Below are positions 12,947-23,245 of a stretch of 38,939 nt of DNA, piece by piece. A program made the translations under genes and the position numbers. Source of the DNA: Hofstenia miamia (lineage: Eukaryota > Xenacoelomorpha > Acoela > Hofsteniidae); assembly GCA_900660155.1 (NCBI GenBank), contig CABFPE010000853.1:211785-250723 (forward strand), given 5' to 3'. The notes under the pieces were generated by a model. It made no database searches. It had not been told where the DNA came from and worked only from the letters and a program-made list of their open reading frames with translations. The stretch's first letter is position 1; the number at the start of each line of letters is the position of its first letter.

Positions 12947-14462
12947 ATAAAATTTAGTTTTGATAGTTCTCTTAATAATTGGTTTGTAACATTACTTGAC
13001 ATGCGGAACTGAAGAAATCAATCGCTAAATGGCATAAATTTGCATTAATTCCAATAAATCTTTATGGTATGTGTATTTCTTTCTTTATAAATATTTGAAA
13101 TTTGAGTTTTCGCTTGACCGGTATGTATATAAGCACATGGTAGACACCAATATTGCATATTGTTGTTGTTCTCAGATTTTGTAGATTAGTCACGCAGTTG
13201 ACAAATTCATAATGCTGTATGAAATCGAAACTGAAAACATGTGATTAAAGCGCTTAAATAGTTTGCCTACGATTGGCATTAACCATCATTTACAGTGATT
13301 AGTCCCAAGGTTTGAAATAATGTTAATTGCACAGTGCAACGAAGTGCATTCTGTTTGGTCATTAACTTCAAATCAACATTATATTTTTCAAAAATGTTTT
13401 TTATTGCTTTATTAGTTATTTTACTTATTTGTACGTTTACACTTTCTCTTCAATTTTTTAATTCTATTGCTGCTATATTTTCCTATTATTCACATTTCTT
13501 TTTCCAACTTTATGGAGTTTCAAAATATATGTTTGATGAAGTAGCTTCCTGTTTGCAATGGATTTGCTGTGAATATTTTCACCATTTGAAAAAATATTAA
13601 TTTAAGTAATACAAATGTGTAATAGTGAAAATCACTAAAGAATTGATGTACTCCACTCATCAATATTTTCAAATTAATACATTTGTGATATGAGTTATCT
13701 TTTTCATTGTTATTCAAGCAAGATATAAGGATAATAAAACTAAACTAGTAAAATATTACACATACTGTATTATAAATACATTTTCAGGTCTTCATTAATC
13801 ATTTCAACAGCTTTTTCATTTGAACTTTTTTTGCGTTTTGCTTACTTTTAATGTTGTGTGCAAGCAAGGTGAAAATATAATTAGCAATTTACTTTTAAGT
13901 AAAATTTTTCTATTAATGTTTTTAGAAAAAAATTTTTTCTTTTTGAACATTTTCATTCTTTGCTAAAAGCTTAATCAAAATGAAAAATTAGGACTTCCTC
14001 CACATTTTAAATTAATAAATATATTTATGATACTAAGCAAACAATATTGTTCAACATCAATGCTAGCAACAAAATTATTCAAGTTATTGAAACTTTTTCA
14101 AACAGCAATTATAGTCGGATAACTAATGGCTTATTAGCATGGCATGGGATCATTGGCCATTCATTTAAAAACTAAAGACAGAAAATGACAAATTTTAAAA
14201 ATCTTTAAGTTCCATAGCATATCTATCAAATTATTAAATTATTCTATACAATATATTGAGATTGCTTCAATATACTTTCAAATTTTTGCAAAAAGGGCAA
14301 ATTATCAGTGCTTAATAACCAAATAATGGCTAAACAATGTTCCATTAATGACATTACTGGGTATAATTGCCATATAGTGAAGAAATATAAAAATATTATT
14401 TTTTAATAATTGAATGTCAGATCAAATTTAAACTCTCATAACAATTAAAATTGGTAATTACA
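12229..14462. other. AT-rich interval with two TA microsatellites
   Basis: TA tracts lie at 12474-12504 and 12907-12942. A 68-codon ATG frame at 13395-13600 is very hydrophobic (MFFIALLVILLICTFTLSL start), but T-rich DNA yields such frames by chance. No gene is supported. Confidence 0.5.
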
Positions 14463-15605
14463 TTAAACCCAAATATTGAAAAGCCATAGAAAGAAATAAT
14501 CAAATATTTATGACATAAATGAGCAAACAAATAAAACACCAAAAAGTAAAATCTTAATGAAATATAATGCCAAAGTTAAATAAAATTCCAAATAATTTCA
14601 ACGCCAAAAATTGAAAATCGCAAAGAATTAAAATATCAAACGTGAAAATCCCAAAGAATAGAAATACCAAATTAAGGCAATCAAATTCAAATGTAGCACT
14701 CCAATCAGATTGTGGTTGTGCAAAGTAGTAACACAGTACATGAGTGTGTAATTTCAAATTATTTGATGACCTTGCATTTTAATCAATTTTCAAAGAGTGT
14801 AATATATTTTTATTATGTACAAAGAACACTATTTAAAAAAAATTGATTTGCATAAATTTACTTTTATTGTAAAACATATTTGTTTTTATGACTTTTGTTT
14901 TAAAAGCTCTCATATTTAAACACTTATATCATTTGCTAAAAATTTTGAAATTATTATATTTTACCATTCTATATCGATTATTTTTTAAGCATTGAATGTG
15001 TTTAGTTGTATTTCTCATCGTTTTTACCCTATGTTTATGTTCATTTTGTAGAAGAGTTTTGCGAGCTTCATGCTGCACTCTTCTAACAGTTCCCTTTACT
15101 TTGCAACTGAGTGAGTTCAGAAAACTCTGAAATGAAATCATTAAAACTCGAACTGGAATTCAAATGAAAATACACTAAAAAATATCGTAAAAATAAATTT
15201 ATTCTAAATTTCAGTTTCTTTATCAATTGTAGATAATTATTTTTAAGCTTACGAAACTCAGAATTTTTCAAAAATATATTTTTTTTACTTTAAAAAACTC
15301 GAAATTAAAAAAACCTTGATTGAACTTGGAATTTTTTCGAAAAAATACTCGAACTCAAAACGTATAAACTTGACTCAAAAACCCTGGGAACCAATTATCT
15401 GGGATTTTATCTTTTGCTATAATAATTATTTGGCAGTTAAATTTTTCGGGATTTTTATTTTTTTGTTTTTTAATTCTCTGGCATTATATTTCTAGCTGTT
15501 TTGATCTTTTATTTCTTTAGTATTTTCATTATTTGGGATTAAATTGTTTGTTCATTATATTTCTTTGGGATATTAATTTTTGGTGTTTCAATTTTTGGCC
15601 TTCAC
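14463..15605. repeat. Large inverted repeat made of ~16-bp subrepeats (foldback-like)
   Basis: From about 14463 to 14700 the plus strand carries at least a dozen degenerate copies of a unit close to CCAAAGAATTAAAATC, at 14-20 base spacing. From about 15398 to 15605 the same unit appears on the minus strand with similar spacing. The two arms therefore face each other as inverted repeats around a 700-base centre. This is the architecture of foldback-type elements, whose long ends consist of tandem subrepeats. The centre holds a 70-codon basic minus-strand frame (14929-15141) that I do not recognise. Arms are diverged and no target duplication was defined. Confidence 0.5.
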
Positions 15606-15620
15606 TTTCCAAATCATTGA

Positions 15621-16763
15621 AATTAGGGCTCTTTCTGTAACGCCATCTAGTATCCCAGCTGTTATTATTATGAGCAGTGCATACTAAATTCAAATGGTTT
15701 ACACCAAGATCAATCCTAATCTTTTGAAAACAATTCCAATTTCAACCTTTCATACTTTATTGCATATTTTACTCAAAAAGAAATAGAAATTTCCTGTATT
15801 CCTAATTTAGAAAATTTGCATCTAATTTTATGACAAGTGCATTGAGGATAAAATTTGATCAGATTGCATAATAATGCGCTGTGCACAATTCCAAATGTGA
15901 TATTTACACAATCTAACTATGATTTACAAGTTATAATATATCAGTCATCAATTATTTATCACCATATGTCTTCAGCATGTTCAGCTGGTGGGATTTGAGT
16001 GGTAGTGAAGGCTACTGATGCCACCAGTTGCACAACAGCGGCCCACTGGTGGCGTCAGCGGCAACCTTACTTATCAATAGTCTATGAGGTAGTCCAATAA
16101 ATCAAACTTTCGTCACTATTTTGATTCATAGATTCCTAAAGTATAAAAAAGGAATTTGATCTAAATTTGTAAAAATTATAATGTTTTTTTAAATGAGTTT
16201 CCAAATTATTTATGCATTAATACCAAAGGACTCCGAAATTATGAACACCAAATCAATTGGAATGGCGTAACATACTAATGTGTTCATCAAAAGTATCTTA
16301 CCTATAATGAGACTGATTAGTTTGTTAAAATCTTTTTTTATTAAGAAAATAGGAATCTTACTTTTCACTTTATAGTTTTATGGGTACGCATGATTGTTTA
16401 TTGATACAAACCGTGCTATAAAAACTACTGGTGGAGTTTAGTGATTTATTTGTTTACTAGAGCAATTTTCTCAAATTTACAACATATTTTACATTAATCT
16501 TCAAGCTTCATCACATATATTTACATTGAAAAATAAGTGCATTTTTGTGTTATTTCCAAATGAATTTAATAGATATACCGTCTTCAAAATTTATTCAAAT
16601 ATTGTGGGTGTGCTGGATGTGTTGCGACTCCCTTAAAGTATTATAAAGTGATGGCCATGACGTTGCTGGATTCACTGATGTTTGAAAGAGAGCAAATTAA
16701 GTTTTTACAACTCAATAGCAAATCCTTCTAAAAACGTGATCACACAGCCAACATCAACAAAAT
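15621..16763. other. Non-coding interval with one GC-rich hairpin
   Basis: At 16015-16058 CTGATGCCACCAGT is followed after a 16-base loop by ACTGGTGGCGTCAG, a 14-bp stem with one G-T mismatch. No other structure was noted in the interval. Confidence 0.5.
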
Positions 16764-16816
16764 TTATTTTTGTGGGATCCCTAGAGTTTTTCTTCTTGAA
16801 GGCAATGGCTTAGACA
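16764..16816 (-). CDS. Candidate terminal exon of unrecognised spliced gene
   Basis: Preceded on the minus strand by an AAGCACAG acceptor (AG at 16818-16817). It encodes a basic tail ending SRRKTLGIPQK and a TAA stop at 16766-16764. An AATAAA polyadenylation-like word overlaps the stop. Its entry phase fits the exit phase of the small candidate exon at 16983-17015. Taken alone it is short and could be chance. Confidence 0.25.
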
Positions 16817-16982
16817 CTGTGCTTATTATGTATTTCGTTCCCCCATAATAACTTACCCTAGTTAAGTTTTATTTAACAAAACTTTTTAGTTTCAATAAAT
16901 ACAAAGCTTGTGTAGGTTCAGCTGCTACACAAAAAGGGCAAAACTTTCAACTTAGTTATTACAATACTTTACATTAACTCAC

Positions 16983-17015
16983 TACACTGGTTCTGCAACG
17001 GGCCTTGACATACAT
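16983..17015 (-). CDS. Candidate small exon of unrecognised spliced gene
   Basis: A 33-base block ended by a consensus GTGAGT donor on the minus strand, preceded by an AG with only a moderate pyrimidine tract. Its phases match the exons on either side (17571-17662 and 16764-16816). The support is the donor quality and phase fit only. Confidence 0.2.
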
Positions 17016-17570
17016 CTTATGCATGAGAAGTTATAATGATCAAGACGAGTACATAGATAGGTAATGTTTTTTACAACTTACATTTATTGTAATCATATAA
17101 TATAAATACACGGTGGGACACAATCCCATTAAAATGTTTTTGAATTATGCTGTGATGATTACAGTAAGAATACCCTAACCTGAGCTCATTGCTGCAACGT
17201 TGAATATATTTAAGTATAAATTTACACAATAAAGTAGTGAATATTAATATGACTACCGTAGTGAGAAGACAGTGGTAACTGTTTCAGATAATGTGATACA
17301 AAATAAAAGCAAAATTAATTCTTACGTAGCAAGTGCATGCTTCTATCAACAGATCAATTATTTTCAAGGATCCTACTCTCAACTATAGAATTTTAATTTA
17401 AAACAGAAAGAGTTTTGCTTTTTAGGTAAAGAAAAATATATTCATGTATGAAACAGAAAAAATCAGAACCCCTAGTCATAATTTAAATGCAATTTCGTAA
17501 GTACCCACAAAGATATAATTCTATTTTTAGACTGACGCAAATGTTTTTGTCAGCATTCTGTAAACTATAC

Positions 17571-17662
17571 CTGCTGTTAATCCTAATGAGGAGTACGCCT
17601 GTGTAAATAACCTGTTCTGCAAACCCAAATCATGGGGTCTAGGAATTGTGTGCGTTTCAGAC
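17571..17662 (-). CDS. Candidate internal exon of unrecognised spliced gene
   Basis: A 92-base open block lying exactly between a TATTTTTATAG acceptor and a CAG|GTATAG donor on the minus strand. It is distinctly more GC-rich than its flanks. It encodes 30 residues (beginning SETHTIPRPHDLGLQN, then RLFTQAYSSLGLTA) with one base carried into each neighbouring codon. The entry phase fits the exon at 17978-18030. I recognise no domain. Codon-like composition and both splice sites make it one of the better-supported exons. Confidence 0.4.
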
Positions 17663-17977
17663 CTATAAAAATATGTAATGTAACAAAATATGAAATGAAA
17701 GCAATATAAAATATATTATGCACATGGTTAATGTTGATACAACAATTAATCAATATAAACAAAGAATCAAATATGGTAAAGCATGACTAGTATATAAATG
17801 AACATTTAATTAAGGAAATAGAATCTAACTACATTACAGAAAACTTTTAAAAAAATTAAGTTATAGTTAACTGTCGTAATGGAAAAATGTATTAAGTTCA
17901 AGAGTAGAACTCAAAAATTAAATGAATATATAAGAAATGATTGCTTGCAGTTACCTATCAAAAGATATTAATTTAAC

Positions 17978-18030
17978 AAGAAAATACAAATGTTCTTAGG
18001 AGCTGACTTTTTATAGCGTGTCCTTGCTTC
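17978..18030 (-). CDS. Candidate internal exon of unrecognised spliced gene
   Basis: Begins after a strong acceptor (TTACTTTTTGCAG on the minus strand). It encodes EARTRYKKSAPKN and a short hydrophobic run before a weak GTTAAA donor. Entry is in phase 0, as left by the exon at 18189-18356, and exit is in phase 2, as needed by 17571-17662. The donor is the weak point. Confidence 0.3.
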
Positions 18031-18188
18031 CTGCAAAAAGTAATTCTTTCATTTGGTAAGAATTTTTCATTTAGGGCATTTTAGATGGGGACATTCACCT
18101 CCCGAAAAAAATTATTCCCCCTATTTCATTCATATGAGGTCTCAAAAAAGTAAATATTGATATATGAAACTTGAGGTCTTCCCAATAC

Positions 18189-18356
18189 GAACCAGAGTTT
18201 CATATAAACAAAATCATGTATATAATTGATAGCACTTGGATTCTCAATTATCTTTGATCTAGTTAATTTGTCAGTGACATCTTGCAAGCTGATCATTGGC
18301 AAAGTAAAATTTGATTTCAAAAATTTCTCATTGAAATTTTCACAGAATATTATAAA
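18189..18356 (-). CDS. Candidate internal exon of unrecognised spliced gene
   Basis: A 168-base, 56-codon open block on the minus strand between an ACGCAG acceptor and a TTC|GTATTG donor, both phase 0. Residues include ENFNEKFLKSNFTLPMIS followed by LQDVTDKLTRSKIIENPS and a DFVYMKLWF end, a mixed composition unlike translated AT-rich noise. The open frame also continues upstream through one TGA. If the ACGCAG acceptor is wrong, the exon would be longer and the gene might be broken. The hAT-type element at 18443-19998 lies just upstream, so in this model it sits in the preceding intron. Function unknown. Confidence 0.35.
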
Positions 18357-18442
18357 CTGCGTGCATTTATGGTCATTTCAAAATATAGGGTAAAAGGAGG
18401 GCATCTGAGGATGTAGGTAATACAAAACCAAAGGAGTCAAAC

Positions 18443-19849
18443 GAGAGATGGAACCGGCTACCGGCCGGCCGAGGCCGGTTGGGCCGGGGCCGGCAATATA
18501 CCGGCCTGCAGCCGCTTTTACATTTCATGAAGGCCGGTNTAATTACATTTACATTCTGGAATCTCTCCTAAATTTTGCTACAAACGGAGTTGCTCTGCTT
18601 TTTGATAAAGTAATTTTACTTCAGTTTTCTATGGAACTTACTAACAATATTAAAAGAACCTGTTTATAATACTGAAAATATAATGTATAATATTTACGCT
18701 TGAAATTTGAGAGACCTCATTCAAATAAAGCAACTGAAACCCTTGTATTTTAATAATATTGGAAGGGGACGCTCAAAATAAATTTGAAGGATGCAGAAAG
18801 ACATTCAGATACAAATATCAATTGACACATCTTACTAAACTAACAATTCTATTTAGTTTTAGAGAAATATTAATTAAATTTTTTTGTGTACTTATAAGTT
18901 ATTCAATGCTAAGCGGGGTCAGATGCTTCACCAATATGTTTTATATATTTTAACTATCATGCAAAGCAAATAAAAACTAAAACGTTCGCAATTTTTCATT
19001 CACTGAACGTGAAAACAGCTGATTAAAGTTATAGAAAATNGTCAAACGAGAGATGGAACCGGCTACCGGCCGGCCGAGGCCGGTTGGGCCGGGGCCGGCA
19101 ATATACCGGCCTGCAGCCGCTTTTACATTTCATGAAGGCCGGTAAAATTACCGGCAATTTACCTGCCAAAATTATCAAAAATATTCTTGTTTTATCTTAT
19201 AAACAAGAAATAATTTGCTTAGTTTGGGAGAAATTTCTATGAAAATCTAATGTTCGAAAAGAAATTTATAGTATGAGCAATTTACAGTATTGCAATTCGA
19301 ATAGTAATTACATTTACATTCTGGAATCTCTCCTAAATTTTGCTACAAACGGAGTTGCTCTGCTTTTTGATAAAGTAATTTTACTTCAGTTTTCTATGGA
19401 ACTTACTAACAATATTAAAAGAACCTGTTTATAATACTGAAAATATAATGTATAATATTTACGCTTGAAATTTGAGAGACCTCATTCAAATAAAGCAACT
19501 GAAACCCTTGTATTTTAATAATATTGGAAGGGGACGCTCAAAATAAATTTGAAGGATGCAGAAAGACATTCAGATACAAATATCAATTGACACATCTTAC
19601 TAAACTAACAATTCTATTTAGTTTTAGAGAAATATTAATTAAATTTTTTTGTGTACTTATAAGTTATTCAATGCTAAGCGGGGTCAGATGCTTCACCAAT
19701 ATGTTTTATATATTTTAACTATCATGCAAAGCAAATAAAAACTAAAACGTTCGCAATTTTTCATTCACTGAACGTGAAAACAGCTGATTAAAGTTATAGA
19801 AAATATCAAAATTGTGCTTTGCTAGAAATATAGTTATAATAGATTGAAT

Positions 19850-19880
<31 letters not shown>

Positions 19881-19998
19881 AGATTAAATATACATTTTAA
19901 ATATAATTTACCGGTCAAAACCGGCCGAAAACCAGTATTAGCTGTTTCCGGCCAACTACCGGCCCGGCCTTAAAATTTCCGGCCGAATTCCAACTCTG
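18443..19998. mobile_element. Non-autonomous hAT-type element, with assembly duplication inside
   Basis: Left end GAGAGATGGAACCGGC and right end (minus strand) CAGAGTTGGAATTCGGCC form imperfect terminal repeats rich in CCGG words. Flanks carry a perfect 8-bp duplication AGTCAAAC (18435-18442 and 19999-20006), the length hAT transposases make. Inside, 18436-18538 equals 19041-19143 and 18540-19039 equals 19305-19804, with an N at 18539 and 19040. The first copy lacks the 161 bases at 19144-19304. The second set even repeats the flank GTCAAAC, so the duplication is probably an assembly error and the true element is about 951 bp (19048-19998). No transposase is visible. A GTATAT microsatellite lies at 19851-19881. 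Confidence 0.8.
18540..19804. repeat. 500-bp exact duplication within the hAT-type element
   Basis: Copies are 18540-19039 and 19305-19804, with an offset of 765. They appear identical by eye over 500 bases, including a shared meaningless 64-codon frame. Single N characters bound the first copy on both sides, as expected of a redundant contig. Confidence 0.85.
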
Positions 19999-20222
19999 AG
20001 TCAAACGTGCCATGTCTGCTTTAGTTTTGGAAAATGCATTGTTGTAGCTGCACACACCATTCCTATTATCATTTATGCATAAATACAATGTCAACATTCA
20101 ATCAACAAGTCCATATTCTCCGAGAAAATTCACCGAATTTACGAAGTTATGGTTGAGGTATACGGTACAATAAAATGTAATAATATTATGAAGTTGGATA
20201 AATAGAGTTTCGGTTAGTCAAC

Positions 20223-20324
20223 ATTGTTCACAGTGTGGAGTGCAAAATGTGGCTCTAAATTAGGACATCCAATCAATAATGTGTGTAGGTAATACGACAC
20301 CAGAATTTTCATTTGTCCTTTTTT
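20223..20324 (-). CDS. Candidate internal exon of unrecognised spliced gene
   Basis: A 102-base block on the minus strand after a GTTACAG acceptor and before an AAT|GTTGAC donor, 34 codons in phase 0 at both ends. It encodes KKGQMKILVSYYLHTLLI followed by GCPNLEPHFALHTVNN. Its exit phase matches the entry phase of the exon at 18189-18356. The acceptor's pyrimidine tract is poor and an earlier AG is possible. Residues do not identify a family. Confidence 0.35.
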
Positions 20325-21039
20325 CTGTAACTTTTAAGATGAGAAATGTCACTTTTTCAATACGGAGCTGTTAAAAATAGAAACAAATGTATTGGTATCA
20401 TAATAATTGACATTGAAATCATTCAAATACAGCAATAATTTTTATCTAATTATAATTATTAAATTTTTGGTTAAAATTCAATATGACATTACATTTGTTC
20501 AAACCCAAATATTTTAGAAGATGGAATTCCTTAGGGGTATCTGTAGTTCCAACAAAATTTTTTCTACTCAGCAATTCCCTGAGATTTAGGTTGAAAATTA
20601 AATTATTATCAACTTATATCCCTATTAAAATACATTGATTTTGTTGAAGACCATGCAAAATTGAAGATAACTACGAAAAAAATGTAATCTCCTGATTTGC
20701 TTGAAATTCATGGCAGTAGTCTCAATGCCATATCTTCATCTCCATTACTGTTAACAAGGCATCTATGGTGTCATTTGATGTTCATATTGTTAAGCAAATA
20801 GTCAGGAATTTGAATCTAACCCAAGCATTATCTGGAAATATTTCATTGATTTATTTCAATTTAAGAACTAAAATATGTTATATTTTTGAAATTTTGATAG
20901 TGGGAAAGGGTAATTCGAAATGTATAGGTCATATTTTCAATAAATTACGGTAGTTTTGAGAAAAATAGCTTTAAAGTTTTACCATTTCTATTTTATGACA
21001 GAAACATGAATATTTGGTTTATTTTCAACCTTATTTTAC

Positions 21040-21202
21040 CTATGTATAAAGGCGAATATTGTGACAAAATTTTTCTACTATCTAGGGGAAGGTTTAAAAT
21101 TTCGTATCCCACATCTAACTCAATGTCGTCAATTTGGCGGATTGGCTCCTTTGCCTCTGGGCGCCTCATATTGATGTAGCTTAAAGTCATAATTTTGAAT
21201 GC
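21040..21202 (-). CDS. Internal exon of unrecognised spliced gene
   Basis: The most coding-like block of the minus-strand gene: 163 bases, 54 codons plus one base, ending at an ATAG|GTAAAATAAG donor. It encodes a charged segment (MRRPEAKEPIRQIDDIELDV, then GYEILNLPLDSRKILSQY) from DNA far richer in G and C than its surroundings. The start was set at an AAG acceptor that keeps the frame with the exon at 21250-21339 across an intron of about 47 bases. Another AG close by (before TACATCAATATGAGG) is possible. It ends in phase 1, whereas the next good block (20223-20324) begins in phase 0, so a small exon is probably missing between them; an 11-base candidate follows an ATTTCCAG acceptor near 20838. 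No domain is recognised. Confidence 0.45.
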
Positions 21203-21249
21203 CTTGATCATTACATTTGCAAATAAAATTTCACTAATAATAACAACAC

Positions 21250-21339
21250 CATTTTATTATATAATTTCTCAAAATTTTGAAATAAATGTGTTAAGCTTAA
21301 GAAAATTTCAGGTTCTGTGTCAATTACCATTGTACATTC
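21250..21339 (-). CDS. Internal exon of unrecognised spliced gene
   Basis: A 90-base, 30-codon block on the minus strand after a strong acceptor (CTCCGTTGCTGCCCCAG) and before an ATG|GTGTTG donor, phase 0 at both ends. It encodes ECTMVIDTEPEIFLSLTH then LFQNFEKLYNKM, an acidic and then helical segment. It joins in frame to the exon at 21040-21202. Earlier exons and the start codon were not found; they would lie to the right, beyond the TA tract and transposons. The product is unknown. Confidence 0.4.
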
Positions 21340-21425
21340 CTGGGGCAGCAACGGAGGAATTATATTCAATTTATTCTTTGAGGTGCAAACATATTCATTT
21401 GGACTAACATCCTACGGCTATTCTT

Positions 21426-21486
21426 ATATATATATATATATATACAAATATATACATATATATAAAATATAATATTATATATGTAC

Positions 21487-21527
<41 letters not shown>

Positions 21528-21540
21528 CGTATATATATAC
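21426..21540. repeat. Compound TA/ATAC microsatellite
   Basis: About 115 bases of TATA with occasional C or G interruptions. It borders the palindrome-rich MITE on its left. Confidence 0.9.
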
Positions 21541-21877
21541 ACTCTAAAAAATTTGTAGGCGTTAAAATTTAGGTAACAAATCTTCACGTAGAAATTAAGG
21601 TGTTTTACCTTAACTTTTAGATAAATACCGTTAGATATTTTATTATGTATTATGAGAATATTGTATTTTTATAAAGAAGTTGTGAACATTTAGATGATCT
21701 ATATACATGTTTTCTTATTTTTTGTTCACCTAAACATTTAGGTGATGGATATATTCCTAAAACTTAAGGTGTTTCACCTAAAAATTTAGGTGACTAAATA
21801 ATTCCGTGAATTTAAGGTTTTAACTATAAATTTTAGTTAGAAGATAGTGTGTAACTAAAATTCATTCTGAGTAAGTG
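21540..21877. mobile_element. Palindrome-rich MITE-like element
   Basis: The left edge begins CACTCTAAAAAATTTG. The right edge read on the minus strand begins CACTTACTCAGAATG and goes on to a TTTTAGTTACAC stretch, roughly complementary to the left. The interior repeats one small palindromic theme: CACCTAAACATTTAGGTG (21727-21744), CACCTAAAAATTTAGGTG (21775-21792), AAGGTGTTTTACCTT (21597-21611) and AGGTGTTTCACCT (21767-21779). No coding potential. The ACTCTAAAAAATT start recurs at about 25838. The exact borders are uncertain. Confidence 0.4.
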
Positions 21878-22066
21878 TTACTGAAATTTCCTCGCATTGA
21901 CAATAAATTTTATTATTAGCTCAACAAAATTTGTTTTTTAATATAAAAAATATTTAATCAGATAATGCTTCTAACCAATTATGGATACAATAATAAAACA
22001 TAAATTTAGTGTATTAAATATAAAAATAATAACAAAAATTTTGTTAAATTGAATTGATTGAGATTA

Positions 22067-23245
22067 CAAAAATTTTCAATGATTTACAAAATATTATCGC
22101 CGTTAAACTTGCTCAAAGTATTTAACATATTTTCATTTTATACAGAAAAAATATTTTTATTAAAATATTGTTTACTATAGTGAGTGTAAGATTTTTGTTT
22201 CTCATTATATATCTCTATTCTCAAGCTAGTGTACTTTTGATTTCAGAAATGACTTAAATTTCAGAATCACAAACCTAATCGATGAAACGTTATTTATAAT
22301 AATACATAGTTAGCTGTGCTTGATTTCATATCATATATATGTTCGATCACATCACAGACATTGTTATTACTAGGGCAACCATAATTGCTATTAATGCTAT
22401 TAGGTCTATTCGGTCAATTTCGACCCGTAATTGCTATTAATGCTATTTTTGCTATTTATTGGTCAATTTTGGGCGTTTCCCAGACATGGGCCTAGTAAAA
22501 ACCATAATTTTCATAGTTATTGAGTAGAACTATTAACATTTCTAAGAAATACAGTGAACGTGACACATGTTATTTTAACCGAGCACCGCTTCTATGTAAA
22601 TAAAACGTTGCTGTTTGTATTGTACATTGCGGGTTGAGCAAGCATCCTTTCGACGTGTAAATTAAACGTGTTGGAATATTAAACGTCAGCTTTCACCAAA
22701 TTATTGTGTGGATTATTTATTCAGTTAAAATGCCTCCTATCAAGCTTTCATACAGGGAAAAAGCTCACAATTTTAAGGCGAAATATCCACGGGAAATGAC
22801 AGTGATCGGAACGGGCGATTTATTCTGCCAATTGTGCTCTTGCAAAGTTAACGCTGAGAAAACTTTCAATGTGGAACATCATCGAAAAACTGAAATGCAC
22901 ACCAGGAAATTGCGCGAAATGACAAGCACGGCAACTGTTTCTGTTTCCCGTCAGTCAACCCTCACAAATTCTGTGGATATTTTTAGACAATTGGTTGTTG
23001 AAACAATGGTGGATATGGATATTCCGCTTTACAAACTTCGTCACCCCAGCTATTGCAACAAATATATTCCTTCTGAGAGCGCGGCCCGTTTGATGTTACC
23101 CGACATTGCCGCAAAAAAGGTGAACTTCATNCAAAAATTTTCAATGATTTACAAAATATTATCGCCGTTAAACTTGCTCAAAGTATTTAACATATTTTCA
23201 TTTTATACAGAAAAAATATTTTTATTAAAATATTGTTTACTATAG
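22067..23245. repeat. 114-bp exact duplication at 22067-22180 and 23132-23245
   Basis: The two copies match over 114 AT-rich bases. The second copy begins immediately after the N at 23131 and stops where transposase coding sequence resumes. The first lies outside the hAT element, upstream of its left end. An assembly artefact is likely, though filler DNA from a repair event at an internal deletion cannot be excluded. Confidence 0.85.
22730..23130 (+). CDS. hAT transposase, N-terminal part with CGGBP1-like zinc finger
   Basis: ORF from the ATG at 22730 (MPPIKLSYREKAHNF) to the N at 23131, about 133 residues. A BED/CGGBP1-type zinc finger is visible: Cys33, Cys36, His51 and His57, within LFCQLCSCKVN and HHRKTEMH. 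Downstream the segment from DIFRQLVVETMVDMDIPLYK to the PSESAARLMLPD region follows the order of the C-terminal half of vertebrate CGGBP1, a CGG-repeat-binding protein related to hAT transposases. In a hAT enzyme this part would bind the element ends in the nucleus. The frame is unbroken. The catalytic core that should follow, with the first Asp, is missing at the gap. An upstream in-frame GTG was not taken as the start. Confidence 0.8.

Noticed and set aside
13395..13600. Hydrophobic 68-codon frame resembling a signal peptide or membrane protein.
   Set aside because: T-rich DNA yields phenylalanine, leucine and isoleucine runs by chance; no splice sites, homology or GC rise support it.
18759..19718. 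Two identical 64-codon frames that could be taken for a duplicated gene.
   Set aside because: They are the same sequence repeated by an apparent assembly duplication and show no protein-like features.
18189..20047. One long minus-strand frame that seemed to run from 20047 across the hAT-type element (if removed) to 18189, with a single TGA inside, hinting at TGA readthrough or an exon broken by the insertion.
   Set aside because: A shorter exon from 18356 removes the TGA and restores phase with the exons on both sides, putting the element in an intron. Other genes here use TGA as stop and TGG for tryptophan. RNA evidence would be needed to revive the idea.
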